This document shows positions 32,770-41,532 of a DNA stretch of 64,000 bases, piece after piece. Numbering within the stretch: the stretch's first letter is position 1; every line of letters begins with the position of its first letter. Source of the DNA: Dyadobacter fanqingshengii (lineage in GTDB: Bacteria; Bacteroidota; Bacteroidia; Cytophagales; Spirosomataceae). The position numbers were made by a program, and so were the translations under genes. The stretch is from NCBI RefSeq assembly GCF_023822005.2, contig NZ_CP098806.1, positions 186,001-250,000 of the forward strand. Reading direction: 5' to 3'. Below the pieces are notes generated by a model, which had not been told where the DNA came from, did not search any database, and was given only the letters and a program-made list of their open reading frames with translations.

Positions 32770-32982
32770 TCAGTTTGGATTTGAACTAATTTCCGGACTT
32801 ACCAATGACTGGTGCCAGAAACTGCCATGCAGGCACAATTCGCCATAACCCATGTCATCGGCGTAAATGTAAATGATGTTTGGCAGCTTTTGGGTTTACG
32901 GCTTTTTCTGCAGGGAAAAGGAGGAGAAAGTCGCCAGAGTCATGATGAAACTCAGTGCTGCGGGTCTTACGTCGATGGGCAT
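32770..32982 (-). pseudogene. 5' remnant of a sulfatase gene
   Basis: Read on the minus strand from an ATG at 32982, the frame gives a signal-peptide-like start (FIMTLATFSSFSLQKKP), a TAA stop at 32896-32898, and then LPNIIYIYADDMGYGEL in the same frame. That last stretch is the unmistakable N-terminal metal-binding motif of arylsulfatases. After CLHGS the sulfatase similarity ends, and a stop comes 14 codons later at 32770. The catalytic CxPSR region and all of the rest are missing. So this is a decayed fragment of about 60 codons. It fills most of the 417-bp gap between the sigma gene and the LuxR-type gene. Confidence 0.75.
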
Positions 32983-33039
32983 TGTAACGAAATCTTGGAC
33001 GATAACTCAATGTAATAGTCCGCAAAATAGAGAAACCGC

Positions 33040-33696
33040 TCAATTCTCCTCAGCTTCCAAAATTTGTTTGAGCTTCAAAACATTATCTATGCCCAGTTTT
33101 GAAAAAATGGCGGTTTTGAATGTGCTGATGGTTGAGATATGCAAGCCGGTTTTTTCGGCTATCGAACTGGTGGACAGACCCTGGATCAAATATCGGGCGA
33201 TCTCGTTTTGGCGGGGGGTTAGGAGATCCCGTTTTTTGGAAGTTTTGTAATTCTCGATCAGATAGCCGAAAAGAAAATCCATATGGTCTGCATTAACGTA
33301 CCGCTTTCCGGCGCGAACCATGTTGATGCAGGTGGTGAGCTCGCTGAGATCTTTGTGTTTGGAAAGGTAACCATTGATTCCAGACTTGAAATAAGAGATG
33401 ACCAGCTCGGGCTTTGTTTCTTCCCCATACAAAATAATGGGCGCATCCGGGTAGACTGTTTTGAGCTCAAAAACCGGACTTGTGCCATCTTCCTCAAAAT
33501 CAGAATTGATCACAACTATAAATAGCGAAGGACCAAGTTCAGGCTCCGCTTGCCGGAGCTCAACCACATCTCTGGCTTCGATGAGCCGTAGTTCGGAAAA
33601 ACCCTCTTGCAGCAGAACGGCAAGTCCTTTGCGCAGGACGGGGTGGGTGTCAAGAATAATGATGTTGGTGATGTTTCTAGTGTCGGGCTCAGCCAT
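33040..33696 (-). CDS. LuxR-type response regulator with degenerate receiver
   Basis: A 218-aa regulator. The N-terminal 120 residues follow the receiver fold (IIILDTHPVLRKGLAVLL) and keep the Lys (YLSKHKD). The phospho-acceptor strand reads LFIVVINSDFEEDG, with no Asp in the canonical position, so phosphorylation is doubtful. The C-terminus is a normal LuxR/NarL helix-turn-helix (LLTPRQNEIARYLIQGLS, IAEKTGLHISTISTF). The ATG at 33696 starts the receiver; the open frame extends further upstream without family similarity. A TAATTTTG promoter element lies at 33757-33764. It lies between the sulfatase remnant and the desaturase; its target is unknown. Confidence 0.85.
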   Translation of the reverse strand: MAEPDTRNITNIIILDTHPVLRKGLAVLLQEGFSELRLIEARDVVELRQAEPELGPSLFIVVINSDFEEDGTSPVFELKTVYPDAPIILYGEETKPELVISYFKSGINGYLSKHKDLSELTTCINMVRAGKRYVNADHMDFLFGYLIENYKTSKKRDLLTPRQNEIARYLIQGLSTSSIAEKTGLHISTISTFKTAIFSKLGIDNVLKLKQILEAEEN

Positions 33697-33910
33697 GGGT
33701 AAAGATAGGCTGACTTTTATTAGTAAATAGAATTTTGTGCAATTGTATAGTATTATCAAAATTATACGAAAGAAATATAATATTAATTTGAATTGTGTTC
33801 AATAAAAATTGATTTTCAACGTTTTGTCTTAGTATGGCTTCATGACGTGATCAAGTTAGATTCTGTTTTCTTCAGTCGCTTCCCCGAAACGAATTTTAAC
33901 ATGATAACTC

Positions 33911-35020
33911 ATGACTTATCCAGAAAAAATCAAATTTGCAGCGCTTGACAAAAGCCTGTTCTTCCCGACCCTGAAAAAACGGGTTGACCAATACTTCGAG
34001 CAAAATCATAAATCACGTTATGCCAATAAAACAATGGTTATCAAGACCATTGTGCTGATTTCGTGTTATATACTGCCTTTTGTGGCGCTTATCGCTTTCA
34101 ATCCGCCGTTGTGGCTGGCGCTGCTTTTGTGGCTGATGATGGGAATGGGCATTTCCGGGATCGGGATGAGCGTAATGCATGATGCAAACCATGGTGCGTT
34201 CTCCAAAAGTGCTGCCGTTAATAAATGGATGGGTTACACCATTAATCTGGCGGGTGCAGGCGTGCTGAACTGGAAATTGCAACACAACATTCTGCACCAT
34301 ACATACACTAATATTCCAAATGTGGACGAAGATATTAAAGACCGCGGCGTGATCAAGCTTTCGCCAGGGGAAAAGGTGCATCCGCTACACCGTTTTCAGT
34401 GGATCTATGCGTTCTTCTTCTATGGCATCCTGACGCTGTATTGGGTTATTCTTAAAGATTTTATTCAATATTATCTCTTTATCAAATCGGGCGTGAACCG
34501 ACAGAGCCAGTCGGAAAACCGGCGGATGCTTACCGGATTGATCCTCATGAAACTCATTTATTTCGCAGTATTACTAGGTGTTCCCACGTTGATTTTCAAT
34601 ATGCCTTTTGGCCAAATCTTCGCTGGTTTTTTGCTAATGCATTTCGCCGCAGGGCTTGTATTGACGGTAATTTTTCAGCTGGCGCATTCCGTTGAAGGAA
34701 CCGAGCATCCGCATCCGAACGAGAAAGGCATTATCGAGAAGGACTGGGCTATTCACCAGTTGGAGACGACCGTTAATTTTTCACCTCGAAATAAATGGTT
34801 AAGCTGGTATATCGGCGGGCTTAATTTTCAAATTGAGCATCATTTATTCCCCAAGGTTTGCCATGTACATTATCCTAAAATTGCTCCGATCGTGAAAGAA
34901 ACGGCCAGGGAATTCGGACTTAAATATCTGGAAAACAAATCATTTTTTGGAGCAGTTGGCTCGCACATTGCAAGCTTGAAACGTTTCGGCGCACCCAAGT
35001 TTAATGAAGCAATTGTTTAA
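33911..35020 (+). CDS. Membrane fatty-acid desaturase
   Basis: A 369-aa integral membrane di-iron desaturase acting on acyl chains of membrane lipids. The three histidine boxes are complete: HDANHG near residue 90, HNILHH near 125 and QIEHH near 310. The QxxHH third box places it in the front-end/linoleoyl-CoA-desaturase-like branch (delta-5/delta-6 type), not the stearoyl-CoA branch. Hydrophobic helices lie at 45-85 and 165-250. It stands alone, with A+T-rich divergent promoter DNA upstream. Confidence 0.9.
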   Translation: MTYPEKIKFAALDKSLFFPTLKKRVDQYFEQNHKSRYANKTMVIKTIVLISCYILPFVALIAFNPPLWLALLLWLMMGMGISGIGMSVMHDANHGAFSKSAAVNKWMGYTINLAGAGVLNWKLQHNILHHTYTNIPNVDEDIKDRGVIKLSPGEKVHPLHRFQWIYAFFFYGILTLYWVILKDFIQYYLFIKSGVNRQSQSENRRMLTGLILMKLIYFAVLLGVPTLIFNMPFGQIFAGFLLMHFAAGLVLTVIFQLAHSVEGTEHPHPNEKGIIEKDWAIHQLETTVNFSPRNKWLSWYIGGLNFQIEHHLFPKVCHVHYPKIAPIVKETAREFGLKYLENKSFFGAVGSHIASLKRFGAPKFNEAIV

Positions 35021-35062
35021 GGTGGCTTAAATTTCGAATATCCTGTTGACTGGTGCATGCTG

Positions 35063-37870
35063 TTAATGTTTAACAATTTTTCTGTCTACACCATTAACCC
35101 GAATGACGTAAACGCCAGGCGTCCAGGTGCTGATGTCCACTTCAAAAGTGAGCGTGCCGGGATTGAACGTCCGGATTTTCCGCCCCGATGCATTGATAAT
35201 ATCAAGCTGTTGAATTTTGCTTTCGGATCTGATGCGTAGGGAAGAAGAAGTTGGATTAGGATAAATGCTGATCTCACCGCCGTCCTTAATCTCCGCCGTC
35301 ACAATGCTGCTGAATGCGAACGTGCCGTCGCGGTCCGTCATTTTCAACCTGTAATAGTAACGACCTGCCGACAAACCCATATCTTGAAATTGGTAATCGG
35401 TGTCTTTGACAGTGTTACCCTGCGCATTTACACGTCCTGTTTCTGTAAAATTTTTGGCGTCCTTACTTCTTTGTATTTCAAAATGCGAGCTGTTGGATTC
35501 CTGTAAAGTCTGCCATTTTAAATGTGTCAGATTTCCTTCCGCCTGGACGGTGAGGCTGATCAGTGTGATGGGCAACGGGTTACCGGCATCGGTAGTCAAT
35601 GGATTGGGATAAAGTGGAACGGACAAGCTGTTCGTTGCTTTCCCGGCCAACACTTTTTTGGTATAACCGCCCAGCGCCATAAACCAGTCGGGCGTGAGAT
35701 CGTAACCATCGGCGTCCAGCGACAAGAACCAGGTGTTGCCGCCCTTAGGCGTGTGATCCGCAAATTTCTCCATTTTAAAGAAGGACGTAGCTTCATCGAC
35801 TTCATCAAACATAGCCAGGTAAACCATATTTGCACCCTCATTGATCACATTCTGAGATTGCTGCCATAAAAAGCTGCCACCATTGCGAGGGATCGAATTC
35901 TTGATCGCCGCTGACGGATTATTGCGATAAGTTTGCAGATTGAACCAGGAGAACCCCGGAAATATTACCGGCATATAGTCAATGCTTTTGGGGGCCAGGT
36001 AAGCCATGTCAGGCCGTATGGTGTTGATTGCGAATGCGTTCGCGCCGCTTTCGTTATTGTATCGCCCCACCGACCAGGGACTGATCACATCCAGTAGATC
36101 GTACACGGCGAGCCACGCCGGCGAGTGGTCGCGCCAGTTGTTATTAAGGCCCCCCATCATGTTGGCGCGGTATTTTGGGTCGTCAGTCGGGTCAGCCGGA
36201 TCGCCTTCTTTGAACCATCTCACGAGTTTTTCCGAACGTTCGGCAGTAGCATCGGGGTTGGATGCGAGCCCTAGTCCCCACAATGCAACGAGCGGTTTTC
36301 CTTTGTGCCAAAGATAGTTGCTTTCCGAAGTCACACCCATTTCATCCACCAGCCGTTTCCAATCTGCGATTACTTGTTCCGTTGAAGTGGCGTCGGCACC
36401 GGAGAGGTCGTACATGATCGCGTACACACGTCCGTATTTGTTGCTGGCCGTTTGCACGTTTTCCAGCACCTTGTCGAAATGCCGGTGGACGCGCGTGTCC
36501 GTCGTGCGGAAATAGTCCAGAAAGCGCTGCTGAAAAACGCCGTCGATCTCGTGTTCCTGCATCCATTTAAAATGCTCGTCTACGGTGTTATAACTGTAAC
36601 TTGAAAACAACTTTGCCGGAGAACCATTAGCGTAGGTCATATTGGTGGCAACCTGTTCACTCGTTGGATAATTGCCCATGTAGGGCCACATGTCCACCGT
36701 GGAAGTGGCGTGTTCCGGTGCTCCTCCGAACCAATGCAGCCACCAATTGTGCGTTGGCGAGCCGTCGGAAGGTAGTCCAAACCACCCCTGGTAACCGAAC
36801 ATGACTTTGCCATTCAATGTGTTATCGGCTGGGTTTGCCGTGGTTGCTGGCATTGGTTCGTAAAACTCAATTTCATCGATTTTGGCTGTAAAGCCGCCGT
36901 TCAGGGGCTGGCTGATACGGAAATAATTAATGGCACCCAGATTTGGGTTTCCAGATTTCGTAGCATCGGATAAGTGTAAAATAATGTGGTTCCAGCCATT
37001 CTGGATCTTTTGTGCAGCCATGTTCCATTGGTATGCATCACTGCCGGCCTGCCCCGACGAGGAGAAAACAATGTTGCCCGCTCCATTAAAAAGACCTGCA
37101 TCGGAAACATAAAGCCAGAATTTGGCAATTCCGGCTGCTTCGCTTACCGTTGTATTAAATGGGGTTGTATTCAAAATAAACCAATCCTGGCCCGCACCGG
37201 TCCTGGTTATTGAGCCATTGCCCAGGATTTTGTTGACGTTATCAACAGCAACACCACTGCTTCCCGACCAACCGGCCAAATCGTCCGCTTTATTAAAAAT
37301 CTTTGCACCAATCAATTCGCTGCCCTCATAACCTTTGGTGAAGCGGATGTTGTCAATTTTGATAACAACCGATTCACCCGCATTGATGGGTTTGTAATAT
37401 CTGAAAAAATTGATCGCCGCCAAATCAGGATTGCCTGACTTGCCTGCCGCACTCAGTCGCAGCACGACATTATTCCAGCCATTTCGCAGATTGACGCTTC
37501 CCGTTCCCCAGCTGAACTCATCCGTGTCGGGGTTCCCGGAACTTGTTATTTCAAATTGCCCGTCCGAAGTGCTGAATTTGGTGATGTCGGATACGAAAAG
37601 AGAGAATTGCAGATAGGCAATGTTGAGCTCGCCGGCAGCAATGCCCGTGTTCAGCGGTGTTGCGAAATTTTTCCTCAACCGCTCCGTATTGCCGCCCTCG
37701 GATTTAATAGCATAGTTGCCCTGAACGGGAGCATCATTATCCAGGCTCAGCGCGTTCCCGCCGCCGCCCCAGCCAGTAAGCGACTCGCAATCATCCACGG
37801 GCGTAACCTGAGCGTAGCCTGGAATGAAATGCAGGATCATTAATAACAGCAGTAAATAATTCTTTTTCAT
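35063..37870 (-). CDS. Secreted GH71/99-like protein with tandem binding modules and T9SS tail
   Basis: A 935-aa exported protein. After a signal peptide come two homologous modules of about 150 residues; compare NGWNNVVLRLSAAGKSGNPD with NGWNHIILHLSDATKSGNPN. Each looks like a jelly-roll carbohydrate-binding module. Residues 350-720 are a GH71/99-like TIM barrel (VMFGYQGWFGLPSDG, EHEIDGVFQQRFLDYF, MYDLSGADATS, YLAMFDEVDEATSFF). A fibronectin-like domain follows, and the end is a type IX secretion sorting domain (ISIYPNPTSSSLRIRS, then WTPGVYVIRV). It is probably cell-surface or secreted, with an unknown alpha-mannan- or glucan-type substrate. ATGs at 37879 and 37870 are both possible. Confidence 0.85.
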   Translation of the reverse strand: MKKNYLLLLLMILHFIPGYAQVTPVDDCESLTGWGGGGNALSLDNDAPVQGNYAIKSEGGNTERLRKNFATPLNTGIAAGELNIAYLQFSLFVSDITKFSTSDGQFEITSSGNPDTDEFSWGTGSVNLRNGWNNVVLRLSAAGKSGNPDLAAINFFRYYKPINAGESVVIKIDNIRFTKGYEGSELIGAKIFNKADDLAGWSGSSGVAVDNVNKILGNGSITRTGAGQDWFILNTTPFNTTVSEAAGIAKFWLYVSDAGLFNGAGNIVFSSSGQAGSDAYQWNMAAQKIQNGWNHIILHLSDATKSGNPNLGAINYFRISQPLNGGFTAKIDEIEFYEPMPATTANPADNTLNGKVMFGYQGWFGLPSDGSPTHNWWLHWFGGAPEHATSTVDMWPYMGNYPTSEQVATNMTYANGSPAKLFSSYSYNTVDEHFKWMQEHEIDGVFQQRFLDYFRTTDTRVHRHFDKVLENVQTASNKYGRVYAIMYDLSGADATSTEQVIADWKRLVDEMGVTSESNYLWHKGKPLVALWGLGLASNPDATAERSEKLVRWFKEGDPADPTDDPKYRANMMGGLNNNWRDHSPAWLAVYDLLDVISPWSVGRYNNESGANAFAINTIRPDMAYLAPKSIDYMPVIFPGFSWFNLQTYRNNPSAAIKNSIPRNGGSFLWQQSQNVINEGANMVYLAMFDEVDEATSFFKMEKFADHTPKGGNTWFLSLDADGYDLTPDWFMALGGYTKKVLAGKATNSLSVPLYPNPLTTDAGNPLPITLISLTVQAEGNLTHLKWQTLQESNSSHFEIQRSKDAKNFTETGRVNAQGNTVKDTDYQFQDMGLSAGRYYYRLKMTDRDGTFAFSSIVTAEIKDGGEISIYPNPTSSSLRIRSESKIQQLDIINASGRKIRTFNPGTLTFEVDISTWTPGVYVIRVNGVDRKIVKH

Positions 37871-37879
37871 AGTAAACAT

Positions 37880-38216
37880 TGTTTGGTGAAAAACCCAAAT
37901 CTCGGTTCATACCTATAATTTTTGCTTAACTATGAATTAATAAAGAATTAATAGGAAATTTTTTTATAAAAATGGAAGCATTCATTGTGCAAGCTCCGCT
38001 TAAAATATTGAGCTGTTGCTGATCCGAATAGGTGATACATTAAAAGCGAAAAGGGCCAACCCCGAAAGATTAACCCTTGTTCTTAACGTTGAGTATAAAC
38101 ACCCAATTATAGTAATAGTTTTATAACCAAATGTTATCGCCTAAGCAGACGCCAATTTTTTCCCGTAATAAGAACATCTAATTTATTTAACGGTGACATA
38201 ATGATTGTCGGAACAT
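37880..38216. other. A+T-rich intergenic region without a supported gene
   Basis: About 340 bp between the GH71/99-like gene and the terminator of the diheme cytochrome gene. It holds only promoter-like A+T-rich DNA and one weak hairpin (AAGGG at 38051 pairing with CCCTT at 38074). No open frame with family similarity and no RNA gene was recognised. Confidence 0.5.
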
Positions 38217-38251
38217 AAAAAAGGGCCGCCATAAGATTGGGAGACCCTTTT
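38217..38251 (-). terminator. Rho-independent terminator of the diheme cytochrome gene
   Basis: On the minus strand AAAAGGG and CCCTTTTTT form a stem of seven pairs around a loop of about 19 nt, ending in a T run. It lies 25 bp after the stop codon at 38276. Confidence 0.6.
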
Positions 38252-38275
38252 GTTTGCTGCTAAATTATTTAAAGG

Positions 38276-39250
38276 TCAGTTTGGGATGAACTTTGGCACC
38301 ACGTTGCTTTTTGGTTCGAGCGTTCTGAGGTAAGCATAAATGGCTTTCAAGTCTTTTTCCTCCATGCCCGAATACATGGCCCAGGGCATGATCGTATTCA
38401 TATCTTTTGGACCCACTTTGTGCGCAATGTAATTGGAATCCCTGTAAACTTTAAAGCGCTTTACAAAAGCCTCTTCACTCCATGAACCGATCCCCGTTTT
38501 TACGTCGGGAGTAATATTTTTTGAAGTTATTGTTCCGGATGGAAGCCCAAATTCCTGTCCGCCGCCAAATTCGCTGCCCGGCACAATGTCGCCTTTTTCT
38601 CTTTTGCTATGACATTCCACGCAGGAAGCAGCGGTAACCAGATATTTTCCTGTTGCTACCACATCGTCTTCCGAAGGCCTTTTGCCCGGCGTGGCCTTTG
38701 AAGGCATTGTATTGAGCAGGATAGAAACCGGGAAATCAGCCTCCGAGGCAGGAATGTCTTTTTTTACAGGTTTCAACGACCGAACATATGCGATAATGCT
38801 GTATATGTCTTCTTGGTCCATTTTGCCATACGCATGATAAGGCATAACCGGGAACAATGCGTGTCCGTCTTTGCTTACACCGGTTGTGATCGCGCGGAAA
38901 AGCTCGCCGTCCGACCAGCTGCCTATGCCATATGGCGTGATGTTTCTTGAAATAAAATTACCGGGAAAGCCCATTTCCTGATTAAAAATCTCACCGCCGC
39001 CTCCCAGATCGCCAGGTACGATCGGTCCGGCAAAAAGGCTCCAGTCGCGGGTACTGTGGCAATCCATGCAGACATTAACGTGATTGGCCAGATATTTGCC
39101 ACGTTCGATTCGGGCAGGCGTTCTTTCAACGGTAAGTTCGGGTGCTTCACCGACGTTTGGCAGCGCTAATTTTACATAGGAAGCAGCTGCAATGGCCGCT
39201 ACAACAAGGAGAAGGATGATAATTCCGATGAATCTGAAAAGCTTTTTCAT
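38276..39250 (-). CDS. Diheme c-type cytochrome, membrane-anchored
   Basis: A 324-aa periplasmic cytochrome with an N-terminal anchor helix (residues 5-27) and two c-heme sites: CMDCHSTRDW near residue 65 and CVECHSKREKGD near 210. The two halves are similar (GGGGEIFNQEMGFPG, ISRNITPYGIGSW versus FGGGQEFGLPSG, TSKNITPDVKTGIGSW), so it arose by duplication. This is the form of the cytochrome subunit of membrane alcohol/aldehyde or gluconate dehydrogenases, but no dehydrogenase partner lies nearby. The ATG at 39250 starts the anchor. Confidence 0.9.
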   Translation of the reverse strand: MKKLFRFIGIIILLLVVAAIAAASYVKLALPNVGEAPELTVERTPARIERGKYLANHVNVCMDCHSTRDWSLFAGPIVPGDLGGGGEIFNQEMGFPGNFISRNITPYGIGSWSDGELFRAITTGVSKDGHALFPVMPYHAYGKMDQEDIYSIIAYVRSLKPVKKDIPASEADFPVSILLNTMPSKATPGKRPSEDDVVATGKYLVTAASCVECHSKREKGDIVPGSEFGGGQEFGLPSGTITSKNITPDVKTGIGSWSEEAFVKRFKVYRDSNYIAHKVGPKDMNTIMPWAMYSGMEEKDLKAIYAYLRTLEPKSNVVPKFIPN

Positions 39251-39381
39251 AGAGTTCGGTGAGGGATTTTTAAAGTGCAAAAGTAAAAAAACCGGTCACT
39301 TTACCATTAGCTAAGCCTTTCAGAGTGAGTCATTTTAGAGATAAGTTATTAAACGGTCAAATCAGAAATCAAGTTTAACAG

Positions 39382-40764
39382 CTATTTGATTATTTGGTCA
39401 ATAATTGACTTATAATGTACATCCTGACCAGTTTCTGTAAGCCAGTCGCGGACGATGAATTTGAAGAACAGCATCGGCGGTTCGTGCTGATCAATGGCGG
39501 CCTGAAAATAGCCGAGCGCCTCATCTATATCACCAACAGCGGCGTGCACAATGCCCATGTCGTAATTGGCAACCACTTGATTTTTGCTCAGGGAGTTCAT
39601 TTGCGTTAAAATGTCGCGTGCACTATCTGTTTCGTCAGAGAGCCCGAATAAAACACCACAAGCGCTGAGGGTGATGCCGTTGTAATTGATTTCCAATGCA
39701 TTTTCCAGCGCTTCCTGTGCTTCCGGGAAATTTTTCAGAGTGATCAGGTTGAGGCCAATGATCAGGTGGCCTCCCCAGAAAGAAGGTTCCAGTGCCACCA
39801 GTTTTTGTCCCTGTTGCACGGCTTTCTCGAAATTCCCGGCAATCCAGTAAACATATGCTGCGTAAAAATTATTGATCAGTGAAAATGGTTCGAGCGATAA
39901 TGCGATGGCCGTTTGTTCTTCTGCTTCGGCATATTTATCGCTCAGGGCCAGGAAGAGCGCGTGTTGTCCCAGCAGATCGGCAGCATTCCAGTTCAATTCC
40001 AATGCTTTGGCAAAGGAGGCGGCGGCGCTTACAAAATCCCACTCGTTCAGCATTTGCATGCGGGCCAAAGCAAGGTAACTTTCAGCAATGCCGCTGTCCA
40101 GCGCAAGCGCCTGACCAGTCGCTTCCTTCATCAGCGGTAATGCTTTCGCAGCAGGCATATGCCTGTAAAACCACATATTTAGGTAACACGAAGCGATGCC
40201 TGCGTAGGCAATTGCGTAAGTTGGGTCCAGTGCGATGGCAGACTCAAAATAGCCGATCGCTTTATGATAGGCATCCGGCCCGGCGAACTTGTTATGATAG
40301 AAGCGTCCGCGCAGATAAAGCTGATAGGCTTCTTTATTATTGGTATATCGTTTGAAAGTGGCAGTAGATTCTTCCCCAAGCAGCTGTACTTTTATCGCGC
40401 TCAAAATAGCCAGTGCAATTTCATCCTGAATATCGAAAATGTCGTCCAATTCCCGGTCGTAATGTTCGGACCAGACCTGGCTGTCGTCCCTAGCACGCAC
40501 CAGCTGCACATCCACAAGCAGCCGGTCGCCCGAATTTTTGATGCTCCCTTGCAGTATATACTCCACATTCAGCTGTTCGCCGATCCATTTTAGATCTTTT
40601 GTTCTGCCTTTAAAAGTAAAGGATGATGTTCGCCCGGCCACTTGCAAGCCGGGCACGCGACTCAACACATTAATGATCTCTTCCGTGACCCCATCACTAA
40701 AATATTCTTCTTCGGGATCATTACTCAGGTTTACAAATGGCAATACGGCAACGGATGGTTTCAT
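39382..40764 (-). CDS. TolB-like/TPR protein lacking a DNA-binding or cyclase domain
   Basis: A 460-aa protein. Residues 1-120 are the TolB-N-like fold seen in CadC-type and adenylate-cyclase-linked proteins (VAVLPFVNLSNDPEEEYFSD, then VTEEIINVLSRVPGLQVAGR). The rest is a series of tetratricopeptide repeats (AIGYFESAIALDPTYAIAYA, ALDSGIAESYLALARMQML). In most relatives this module follows a winged-helix or cyclase domain; here the protein starts directly with MKPSVAVLPF, so it is a stand-alone version. No signal peptide is seen. Confidence 0.8.
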   Translation of the reverse strand: MKPSVAVLPFVNLSNDPEEEYFSDGVTEEIINVLSRVPGLQVAGRTSSFTFKGRTKDLKWIGEQLNVEYILQGSIKNSGDRLLVDVQLVRARDDSQVWSEHYDRELDDIFDIQDEIALAILSAIKVQLLGEESTATFKRYTNNKEAYQLYLRGRFYHNKFAGPDAYHKAIGYFESAIALDPTYAIAYAGIASCYLNMWFYRHMPAAKALPLMKEATGQALALDSGIAESYLALARMQMLNEWDFVSAAASFAKALELNWNAADLLGQHALFLALSDKYAEAEEQTAIALSLEPFSLINNFYAAYVYWIAGNFEKAVQQGQKLVALEPSFWGGHLIIGLNLITLKNFPEAQEALENALEINYNGITLSACGVLFGLSDETDSARDILTQMNSLSKNQVVANYDMGIVHAAVGDIDEALGYFQAAIDQHEPPMLFFKFIVRDWLTETGQDVHYKSIIDQIIK

Positions 40765-40941
40765 GATTCAAGAAGTTAATATCTATTTTTTTACTTGCAA
40801 CGGCTGCATAATGGATTTTGCGTAGGCATGTTGCCGTTTAATAATTAAGATTTTTTATTTAACGCTTTCGCGGGATTTGGTGCAACCATCTTATGCAACA
40901 TTGTGTCTAAAATGAAAACGTGCAAACCTAACCGCTGCGCT

Positions 40942-41478
40942 ATGAAAAATCTCTTACGCCTGTTCTTTCTTTTTGCCATTGTTACATCATGCGTCACAGA
41001 CGGCAGCGATTCTTTTGAGAGATTTCCATTCGACGGCACCGGTTACAGGCCCATTTATACCACCGAGGAAGAGATGGCTAAAATAGAGGTCATAGGCGCG
41101 CAGCCGCTATCGAAACCTGGCAAAATATACGTGCTCGAGCCTTATCTTTTTATTAACGAAGCCGGTCAGGGCATTCACATTGTTGATAATTCCGATCCGA
41201 AAAACCCTAAAAACATTTCCTTCATTTCTGTTGCCGGCAATTATGATATGGCGGCAAAAGGGAAGTTTTTATATGCTGATAATTTAACAAATCTAGTGGT
41301 TTTTGACATCAGCGATCCCAAAGCACCTAAGCTAACAAAAAAAGTGCCGAATGCCATTCCTGTGAATAACTATCCGCCTTTCGACAATGTCTACTTTGAG
41401 TGCGTAGAAAGCAAAAAAGGCATTGTAACGGGCTGGGAAAAAGTGCCGATGTCCAAACGGCCAAATTGCTCCCGGTAA
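40942..41478 (+). CDS. LVIVD-repeat lipoprotein
   Basis: A 178-aa lipoprotein (lipobox AIVTSCVTDG at residue 17). It carries LVIVD-type beta-propeller repeats with the signature pattern IHIVDNSDPKNPKNISFI and VVFDISDPKAPKL. The C-terminus ends CVESKKGIVTGWEKVPMSKR. It is shorter than a full propeller and may pair with the next gene. The frame is open from a GTG at 40903 and an ATG at 40912, but the signal peptide starts at 40942. Confidence 0.78.
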   Translation: MKNLLRLFFLFAIVTSCVTDGSDSFERFPFDGTGYRPIYTTEEEMAKIEVIGAQPLSKPGKIYVLEPYLFINEAGQGIHIVDNSDPKNPKNISFISVAGNYDMAAKGKFLYADNLTNLVVFDISDPKAPKLTKKVPNAIPVNNYPPFDNVYFECVESKKGIVTGWEKVPMSKRPNCSR

Positions 41479-41532
41479 CAGCATTGAAGAACAGGAAGTT
41501 TAAATTGACAGGCAGAAAAACGAATTGTAACC

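Noticed and set aside
32812..33015. 67-codon plus-strand frame opposite the sulfatase remnant
   Set aside because: The minus strand carries the recognisable sulfatase motif, and the plus-strand product resembles nothing.
38049..38078. Weak hairpin AAGGG/CCCTT between the GH71/99-like and cytochrome genes
   Set aside because: Only five pairs with a long loop and no T run; not enough to call a terminator or RNA.
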